A DNA stretch of 5,540 bases from assembly GCA_016202915.1 (NCBI GenBank), contig JACQNT010000168.1, positions 1 to 5,540 of the forward strand, written 5' to 3'. This stretch comes from Acidobacteriota bacterium. GTDB taxonomy: Bacteria > Acidobacteriota > Polarisedimenticolia > Gp22-AA2. A program made the translations under genes and the position numbers. The notes under the pieces are model-generated. The model ran no database searches, was not told where the DNA came from, and worked only from the letters and a program-made list of their open reading frames with translations. Shown here piece by piece: positions 1-4,299 of this stretch (positions within the stretch are counted from its first letter, which is position 1; each line of letters starts with the position of its first letter).

Positions 1-68
1 ACGAGAGGATGACCGAGCAGGTGCTCGACCTCTACCGGTCGCTCGCCGGGGCGGCCCCGCCCCGCTGA
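1..68 (+). CDS. C-terminal end of a rightward gene, possibly a GT4-type glycosyltransferase
   Basis: Only the last 21 codons and a TGA stop (66-68) are in the window, in the frame that starts at base 3. The visible peptide includes RMTEQVLDLYRSLAG and ends in a Pro/Ala/Arg-rich tail. An amphipathic final helix of the type 'M..Q...LY..L' is common at the end of family 4 glycosyltransferases. That resemblance is the only ground for the suggestion, and other helical C-termini would look similar. The gene converges on the flavoprotein gene with a 29-base gap. A GC-only inverted repeat (47-52 with 59-64) lies in the last codons, but no T-run follows it, so I do not call a terminator. Confidence 0.4.
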   Translation, partial: ERMTEQVLDLYRSLAGAAPPR

Positions 69-97
69 GCCGCCAGGACGCACACGGGGCTCCGCGA

Positions 98-1204
98 TCA
101 GGTCCCGGACAGGAGCGCGGCGCGGCGGTCCTTGCGGCGGCGGGCGTCGATCGCATCGACGGCCCGGACGGCGTACTCCTGGGCCGTGTACACCTGCTTC
201 ATGATCCCCTCGTCGCGGCGGCGCGCCATGTCTCCCACCGCGAACAGGTTCGCCACGCTCGTCTCGCCCCGCCGATCGACGAGGACGTGACGGCGCTCCG
301 GGGGCCCCTCGCTCTCCTCCAGGGCCGCGCCGAGCGCCCGGGCCAGGTCGTTGTACACCCGGAAGAGGCCCATGGCGACGAAGGCGAGATCGACCTCCAC
401 CCGCGCCCCGCCCTCCAGGGTGAAGCCGTGCAGGGCCGTCCCCTGCCTCTCGCCGTGGATGTCCACGAGCCGCCCCTCGAGCACCTTCACGCCCTCGAGG
501 TCGAGGAGACGCGCCCGCTCCGCGCTCCAGCGCGCCGGATCCCCCGCCGTCAGCAACTGGACCTCCGACCCGTAGCGCTCGCGCAGCATCAGGGCGACCT
601 CCGCGGCGCCGTCGCCGGCACCGAGCACCGCGACGCGCCGCCCGGCCGTCAAGTGCCCCTCGCAGCGGATGCAGTAGAGGAACGTCTCCTGGTTCGCGTA
701 GGGATAGACCCAGTGGATGCCGGAGAGGTCGCGTCCGCCCTTCGACCTGTGGACGACCGGCTGCCGGTCCATGACGCCCGTCGCCAGGATGAGGAAGGGC
801 GCCTCGAACAGGGCGCCCGAGCCGAGGCGCACTCGGAAGCCATCCCCGGCACTGACCGCCTCCGCGGCCCGCTCCTCCACGAAGCGGACGTGCTCCACGA
901 AGTCGGCCGCGATGCGGGCCCGGGCGTTCGCCACCAGGTCGGCGGTCGAGATGTGCAGGTGCGCCGCGGCGACCGCCTCGGCCGCGGCGCCGTGCGCCTC
1001 CCGCAGGACGGTCCCGATCTTTTCCTGGACGATCCCCGGGTGGACGCCGAGCATGTTGTCGATGTTGCGCACGTAGGCGGCGCGGCTGGCCCGGTGCGTC
1101 TCGCGGTCGCCCAGGACCCAGACGGTGGGAAGGTGGTACTGCCCCGCGCGCAGCGCCGCGGCCGCGCCGCCTATCCCGCCCCCCACCACGATGAGGTCCG
1201 GCAT
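98..1204 (-). CDS. Thioredoxin-reductase-like FAD-dependent oxidoreductase with CxxC redox pair
   Basis: A 368-residue, presumably cytosolic flavoprotein of the two-dinucleotide-binding-domain class. Visible motifs are an N-terminal FAD-binding GGGIGG (residues 8-13), the ATG motif (141-143), a redox pair CIRC (178-181) followed by E182, a second nucleotide-binding GAGDGA (195-200), and the C-terminal FAD-contacting FAVGD (321-325). The order FAD domain, CxxC just before the second Rossmann motif, then FAD return matches low-Mr thioredoxin reductase. E182 sits where E. coli TrxR has the catalytic-acid Asp of CATCD. C178 and C181 are the only cysteines. The protein is about 45 residues longer than typical TrxR (near 320), mostly before the CxxC. 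The HRRxxxR motif that binds the NADPH 2'-phosphate in TrxR is replaced by TAGDPARW (219-226). The electron donor and the disulfide substrate are therefore uncertain, and no thioredoxin gene is adjacent. I chose the ATG at 1204 over an in-frame ATG at 1243 because a strong Shine-Dalgarno lies 5 bases upstream, the glycine-rich fold begins directly after it, and the 1243 codon falls inside the promoter -10. Confidence 0.85.
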   Translation of the reverse strand: MPDLIVVGGGIGGAAAALRAGQYHLPTVWVLGDRETHRASRAAYVRNIDNMLGVHPGIVQEKIGTVLREAHGAAAEAVAAAHLHISTADLVANARARIAADFVEHVRFVEERAAEAVSAGDGFRVRLGSGALFEAPFLILATGVMDRQPVVHRSKGGRDLSGIHWVYPYANQETFLYCIRCEGHLTAGRRVAVLGAGDGAAEVALMLRERYGSEVQLLTAGDPARWSAERARLLDLEGVKVLEGRLVDIHGERQGTALHGFTLEGGARVEVDLAFVAMGLFRVYNDLARALGAALEESEGPPERRHVLVDRRGETSVANLFAVGDMARRRDEGIMKQVYTAQEYAVRAVDAIDARRRKDRRAALLSGT

Positions 1205-1209
1205 GACGT

Positions 1210-1217
1210 CCCTCCTC
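1210..1217 (-). promoter_or_regulatory. Ribosome binding site of the flavoprotein gene
   Basis: On the minus strand GAGGAGGG ends 5 bases before the ATG at 1204. It is a near-perfect Shine-Dalgarno and decides the start in favour of 1204 over the in-frame ATG 39 bases upstream. Confidence 0.8.
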
Positions 1218-1241
1218 ACTCGCGCTCCACAAGGATGGGGC

Positions 1242-1270
1242 ATTCTACCTGCGACGGCACCCTCCGGCAG
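1242..1270 (-). promoter_or_regulatory. Probable sigma-70-type promoter of the flavoprotein gene
   Basis: Reading the minus strand, CTGCCG (1270-1265) is followed after 17 bases by TAGAAT (1247-1242). The -10 matches consensus at 5 of 6 positions, the -35 at 3 of 6. Transcription would start near 1235, giving a leader of about 30 bases that carries the strong ribosome binding site. The location just upstream of a well-supported start adds weight, but the -35 is weak and nothing indicates a specific regulator. Confidence 0.5.
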
Positions 1271-1281
1271 CCCCCGGTGTC

Positions 1282-1311
1282 GCGACCCGTCGGCGCGCGG
1301 TGTGGTATCCT
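1282..1311 (+). promoter_or_regulatory. Possible extended -10 promoter of the kinase gene
   Basis: TGG followed by TATCCT (1306-1311) has the TGn extension and matches the -10 consensus at 4 of 6 positions. A poor -35 candidate, GCGACC (1282-1287), lies 18 bases upstream. The start of transcription would be near 1318, about 63 bases before the ATG at 1381. If correct, it excludes the upstream GTG at 1300 as a translation start, because that codon would be untranscribed. Confidence 0.3.
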
Positions 1312-1323
1312 CACCGCACGACG

Positions 1324-1367
1324 CTCTCTTGCATCAGAGAGAGGGACCCGGATCGCGCGGATCCCTC
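1324..1367 (+). repeat. Adjacent inverted repeats in the kinase leader
   Basis: Two small stems can form between the putative promoter and the kinase start. CTCTCT (1324-1329) pairs with AGAGAG (1336-1341) across a 6-base loop. GAGGGA (1341-1346) pairs with TCCCTC (1362-1367) across 15 bases. Inside the second, GGATC (1350-1354) can alternatively pair with GATCC (1360-1364). The first two stems share base 1341 and the second and third share bases 1362-1364, so they compete in part. No T-run follows, so this is not a canonical terminator. Any role in operator binding or translation is inference. Confidence 0.35.
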
Positions 1368-1380
1368 ATTCGCGAACGCC

Positions 1381-3615
1381 ATGCGCTGTCCGAACTGCTC
1401 CGCTTCGGTCTCACCCCAGGGTGCTGCCTGTCCTCGCTGCGGCGCCAGGCTTCAGGTTACTTCGGAGATGCCGACCGCGGGGACCGACGCGGTTCCTCCT
1501 CCCGTCGAGCTGAGGCTGCTCCCGGGAGACGGTTTCGCCGGCCGCTACACCATCGTCGAGAAGACCGGTCAAGGGGGGATGGGGATCGTCTACAAGGCGA
1601 TCGACACCGCCCTGGAGCAGCCGGTGGCGCTCAAGCTGATCCAGCCCTGGCTGGCGCGCTCTCCCGCCTTCGTGGAGCGCTTCAAGAACGAGGTCCGACT
1701 GACCCGCCAGATCGCTCATCCGAACGTCTGCAGGGTCCACGACCTCGGCGAGAGCCACGGGATCCTCTACCTCTCCATGGAGTGGATCGAAGGGGAGACC
1801 CTCCGGCAGCTTCTCCACCAGGCCAGGGTGCTCGAGGAGGACAGGGCGCTGGAGATCGCCGAGAAGATCGCCGGGGCGCTCGGCGTGACCCATACGAAGG
1901 GGATCATCCACCGGGACCTGAAGCCCGAAAACGTGATGATCGACGACCGCGGAGAGATCTTCGTGATGGACTTCGGTCTCGCCGTGGAGCGAGGCTCGGA
2001 AGAGGTCATGCCGGGCGGCGCGCCGGCGGGGACGCCCGGCTACATGGCTCCGGAGCAGAGGCGGCGGGAGACGGTAGACCTCCGCGCCGACCTTTATGCC
2101 CTGGGCTTGATCCTGAGGGAGATGTTGACAGGTCAACGGCCCGCTTCGGAACGATCGATCCGCGCCGACGTGGGGCCGGGAATCCGCAAGCCGGTCGCGA
2201 CGGTTCTGGGGACGCTCCTGGCGGACGACAGGGCGCAGCGCTACCAGTCGGCCGGCGCCGTGGTGGAAGCGCTGCGGGACCTGAGAGGATCGCCTCGAAT
2301 GCGGTCCCTTCCACGCCCGGTTCGGCGGTTCCTTCGGGGGGCGCCGCCGTCCGCGATGTGGCTCGTCGCTCCGCTCCTCCTCCTGGTCGCGGCGCTCGGA
2401 TCCCTGTGGCTCTGGCCGCGCGGCACGGAGCGCGCGCTCCCCGAACCCTCCCCTGCCTCGCCGGCCTTCGTCTACTACCAGAGGGCCCAGCACTACCTGA
2501 GGGAGGAAGCGGAGACGGTGCATGGTCTCGACGACGCCATCCAGATGCTCCACCGGTCGATCACCGCCGACCCCCGTTTCGCTCTCGGCTGGGCGGGCCT
2601 CGGGGAGGCGTACTGGAGGAGGTACGTGCGGACGGGAGAGGCCTCCTCCCGGGAGGAGGCGGTCCGGGCGGTCGAGGAGGCCCTCCGTGTCGCCCCCGCG
2701 CTTCCGGAGGCGCACAACGCCCGGGGGGTCGGCCTGATCGCCGACGGGAAGTTCGAGGAAGCCAGGGCGGAGCTCGAGCGGGCCGTGCGCAGCAGGCCCG
2801 ACTTCGACGCCGCCTGGGCCAACCTCGGCAGCGCCTATCAGGAGCTGGGTGACTACTCGGCCGGCCTCCGGGCCCTGCAGACGGCGATACGACTGCGGCC
2901 CGACAGCGCCCGGTATCAGATCTTCCTGGGCAGCCTCTTCGACCACTTCGCGGAGAACGACGAGGCGATCGCCACCTATAGAAGGGCGATCGACTTGAAG
3001 CCTGACAGCACCATAGCCTGGAACAATCTGGGGGCGGCCCTCATGAGAACGGGCCGCGTCAAGGAAGCGGTCCCCGCTTTCCTGCGCTCCATCGAGATCG
3101 AGGACCGCGCCAGCGCCCGCTCGAACGTCGGTACGGCGTATTACACCCTGGGGAAGTATGACAAGGCGGCGGAGAACTACAGGCGGGCGACCGCCCTCGA
3201 GCCGAGGCAGGCGATCCACTGGGGGAACCTGGGCGACGCCCTCAAGATGCTCCGGGACAGAGCGGCACGCGAGGCTTACATCCGGGCGGTCCACCTGGCC
3301 CGCGAGAGGGTGACCGCCAGTCCGGAAAGCCCTCGGGCCCGCGAGCGGCTCGGTCTCTACTGCGCGAAGGCCGGGGAGGAGACCTGCGCCCTCGAGGAGG
3401 GAGGCCGGGCGGCAGCGATGCAGCCCGAAAACGCGGAGTTCGTCTTCTCGAACGCAGTCATTCGCAGTCTGCTCGGCCGCCCCGACGAGGCGCTGGACTG
3501 GCTGGAGAGGGCCGTCAAACTTGGGTACAGCAAGGCCCAGATCGAGATCGAGCCGGACCTCGCCCCCCTCCATGGACATCCGCGATACCGCCGGATCCTC
3601 GAACTCGCGAGCTAG
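1381..3615 (+). CDS. Zinc-ribbon / Ser-Thr protein kinase / transmembrane / TPR receptor-like kinase
   Basis: A 744-residue predicted membrane protein. Residues 3-20 form a zinc ribbon (C3, C6, C17, C20). A Hanks-type kinase domain spans about 56-300: glycine loop GQGGMG (63-68), ATP-binding K85, helix-C E104, catalytic loop HRDLKPEN (177-184, base D179), DFG (197-199, metal-binding D197), APE (223-225), D237 and R287. All catalytic residues are present, so it should be active, transferring ATP gamma-phosphate to Ser/Thr. A basic juxtamembrane stretch (306-319) and one hydrophobic segment (about 325-345) follow, so by the positive-inside rule the kinase is cytosolic. After a Pro-rich linker, about ten TPRs (roughly 362-740) would lie outside the inner membrane and probably bind a protein or peptide ligand. 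TPR1 and TPR2 carry insertions and TPR6 is short at its C-terminal end. Between DFG and the conserved GT of the P+1 loop there is no Thr, only S206. The start at 1381 was chosen because the zinc ribbon begins there, although no clear ribosome binding site precedes it. A GTG at 1300 would add 27 unremarkable residues. Substrates are unknown, and no phosphatase or FHA gene is adjacent. Confidence 0.9.
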   Translation: MRCPNCSASVSPQGAACPRCGARLQVTSEMPTAGTDAVPPPVELRLLPGDGFAGRYTIVEKTGQGGMGIVYKAIDTALEQPVALKLIQPWLARSPAFVERFKNEVRLTRQIAHPNVCRVHDLGESHGILYLSMEWIEGETLRQLLHQARVLEEDRALEIAEKIAGALGVTHTKGIIHRDLKPENVMIDDRGEIFVMDFGLAVERGSEEVMPGGAPAGTPGYMAPEQRRRETVDLRADLYALGLILREMLTGQRPASERSIRADVGPGIRKPVATVLGTLLADDRAQRYQSAGAVVEALRDLRGSPRMRSLPRPVRRFLRGAPPSAMWLVAPLLLLVAALGSLWLWPRGTERALPEPSPASPAFVYYQRAQHYLREEAETVHGLDDAIQMLHRSITADPRFALGWAGLGEAYWRRYVRTGEASSREEAVRAVEEALRVAPALPEAHNARGVGLIADGKFEEARAELERAVRSRPDFDAAWANLGSAYQELGDYSAGLRALQTAIRLRPDSARYQIFLGSLFDHFAENDEAIATYRRAIDLKPDSTIAWNNLGAALMRTGRVKEAVPAFLRSIEIEDRASARSNVGTAYYTLGKYDKAAENYRRATALEPRQAIHWGNLGDALKMLRDRAAREAYIRAVHLARERVTASPESPRARERLGLYCAKAGEETCALEEGGRAAAMQPENAEFVFSNAVIRSLLGRPDEALDWLERAVKLGYSKAQIEIEPDLAPLHGHPRYRRILELAS

Positions 3616-3650
3616 GCAGCCTCCCGCCGTCGATCCGCCCCGGTCGCGAC

Positions 3651-4022
3651 CTACGGCTTGTCGCTGATGATCGTGGGATCCAGCAGCCCGACATCATCGC
3701 CCTTGGCATCGTAGGCCCAGACCGTGTACTTCCACCTACGCCTTCCCTGGCTCTGGGGCTGCGGGGCTACGCCCCAGATCGCGCGCCCCTTCTCCAGCGG
3801 CTTCGGCAGTTCGTTCTTGAGCCCTGTCGCGGTCGGAAAGAACAAGGCGTCCGCATCCTGGAACCCGATCTTGACCTTCGTCACCGGATTCGGTGTCGGG
3901 GGGTTGCTCCTCGCCGGGGTGTGGATGTGCCAGGTGATGAATTCCCCATCCAGGACCGGTTTGGTGTCGTTGATGGCGATCGGGTCCCCTCCCACCGGGA
4001 ACACCAGGTGAATCTCCGCCAT
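3651..4022 (-). CDS. Small beta-rich protein of unknown function (123 aa)
   Basis: I do not recognise a named family. The 123-residue product has no signal peptide and no membrane segment, so it is probably cytosolic. It has alternating hydrophobic stretches suggesting a beta-sandwich: LVFPV (6-10), FITWHIH (28-34), KVKIGF (49-54), ADALFFP (57-63), WKYTVWAYD (97-105). It ends with DPTII (115-119) before a short charged tail. From memory, small cupredoxin-like proteins of unknown function share the pattern 'W-x-F/H ... Y-x-V ... DP-x-II', but this is only resemblance. With no Cys and no internal Met, a type 1 copper site is unlikely. The start at 4022 is fixed by a strong Shine-Dalgarno with 5-base spacing. 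The open frame continues upstream to 4418, but only as the antisense of trmFO and its leader. The gene has its own promoter and converges on the kinase. Three 60-base lines (3841-4020) are 60-63% G+C, somewhat below trmFO. Confidence 0.75.
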   Translation of the reverse strand: MAEIHLVFPVGGDPIAINDTKPVLDGEFITWHIHTPARSNPPTPNPVTKVKIGFQDADALFFPTATGLKNELPKPLEKGRAIWGVAPQPQSQGRRRWKYTVWAYDAKGDDVGLLDPTIISDKP

Positions 4023-4027
4023 GGTCG

Positions 4028-4034
4028 CCTCCTT
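4028..4034 (-). promoter_or_regulatory. Ribosome binding site of the 123-aa protein gene
   Basis: AAGGAGG on the minus strand lies 5 bases before the ATG at 4022, essentially the full anti-16S complement. It selects this start over upstream in-frame codons. A small stem, TGCCC (4034-4038) with GGGCA (4042-4046), abuts its upstream edge and shares one base with it. Confidence 0.8.
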
Positions 4035-4118
4035 GCCCTGCGGGCATTGACGGCGGGAGCGCATGGAGGGCGCTTCCGCGCGCAGACATCTGGCCTTCAG
4101 AAGTTTCAGATGAGCGGA

Positions 4119-4148
4119 ACAATACCACCGCGCCCGACGGCCTGTCAA
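4119..4148 (-). promoter_or_regulatory. Sigma-70-type promoter of the 123-aa protein gene
   Basis: On the minus strand a perfect TTGACA (4148-4143) is followed after 18 bases by TATTGT (4124-4119), which matches the -10 consensus at 4 of 6 positions. Transcription would start near 4112, giving a leader of about 90 bases. It lies back-to-back with the trmFO promoter, with about 40 bases between the two sets of elements. Confidence 0.55.
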
Positions 4149-4186
4149 GCGAAGCAGATCCCGCGCTTCGGCGGCTCCGGGCCGCG

Positions 4187-4195
4187 TGCTATAAT
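4187..4195 (+). promoter_or_regulatory. trmFO: Extended -10 promoter of trmFO
   Basis: TGC followed by TATAAT (4190-4195) is a perfect extended -10 element (TGnTATAAT) in otherwise G+C-rich DNA. The matching -35 position (4167-4172, TTCGGC) fits consensus only at its first two bases, as is common for extended -10 promoters. The expected start of transcription is near 4202, leaving a leader of about 98 bases before the ATG at 4300. Confidence 0.65.
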
Positions 4196-4235
4196 TTCCG
4201 CGTTTTCCGTCGAATCCCGCACCGCCGCCTCTCAT

Positions 4236-4264
4236 CGCGCCGCGCCGTCGCGCGGCGCGGCGCG
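4236..4264 (+). repeat. Very stable GC-only hairpin in the trmFO leader
   Basis: CGCGCCGCGCCG (4236-4247) is perfectly complementary to 4253-4264 across the 5-base loop TCGCG. This makes a 12-bp stem of G-C pairs only, downstream of the predicted transcription start and ending 35 bases before the trmFO ATG. No T-run follows, so a canonical intrinsic terminator is unlikely. A second short stem, GTCG/CGAC (4266-4276), follows immediately. It could block scanning or pausing, protect the 5' end, or bind a regulator. The role is unknown. Confidence 0.6.
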
Positions 4265-4285
4265 GGTCGATCCGACGTCCCACGC

Positions 4286-4296
4286 AGGGGAAAAGG
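4286..4296 (+). promoter_or_regulatory. trmFO: Ribosome binding site of trmFO
   Basis: A purine run, AGGGGAAAAGG, precedes the ATG at 4300. AGGGG (4286-4290) has a 9-base spacing and the distal AAAAGG only 3, so the first is the likelier pairing site. The protein's FAD motif starts at residue 10, which agrees with this start. Confidence 0.55.
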
Positions 4297-4299
4297 CGC

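Noticed and set aside
47..64. GC inverted repeat near the end of the first partial gene as a terminator
   Set aside because: No T-run follows on either strand, and it is made of Gly/Ala/Pro codons.
1202..1243. In-frame upstream ATG (1243) as the start of the flavoprotein
   Set aside because: It overlaps the likely -10 element, adds 13 unconserved-looking residues before the FAD fold, and lacks the strong ribosome binding site found at 1204.
1300..1380. GTG at 1300 as the kinase start
   Set aside because: It lies inside or before the likely -10 element and would add 27 residues ahead of the zinc ribbon with no ribosome binding site. It cannot be fully excluded, because the 1381 start also lacks one.
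287..1513. Plus-strand open frame (408 codons) antisense to the flavoprotein
   Set aside because: The composition is that of a shadow frame. The minus strand has the FAD, CxxC and GxGxxA motifs plus a promoter and ribosome binding site.
2010..2040. 8-bp inverted repeat GCCGGGCG/CGCCCGGC within the kinase gene
   Set aside because: It falls in Gly/Pro/Ala codons of the activation loop, where G+C-rich codons produce such repeats by composition.
1125..2852. Long plus-strand open frame (575 codons) running through the end of the flavoprotein gene and the kinase
   Set aside because: The product is Arg/Gly/Pro-rich low complexity in another frame of two well-supported genes and has no motif or ribosome binding site.
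1411..3579. Long minus-strand open frame (722 codons) antisense to the kinase
   Set aside because: It is a mirror frame of a G+C-rich gene. The translation shows no recognisable domain and is rich in Arg, Pro, Gly and Val, while the plus strand encodes a complete kinase with all catalytic motifs.
3724..4011. Plus-strand 95-codon frame with a hydrophobic, membrane-like stretch, opposite the 123-aa gene
   Set aside because: It starts at a GTG without a ribosome binding site. The opposite strand has a strong Shine-Dalgarno, a promoter and a compositionally normal protein.
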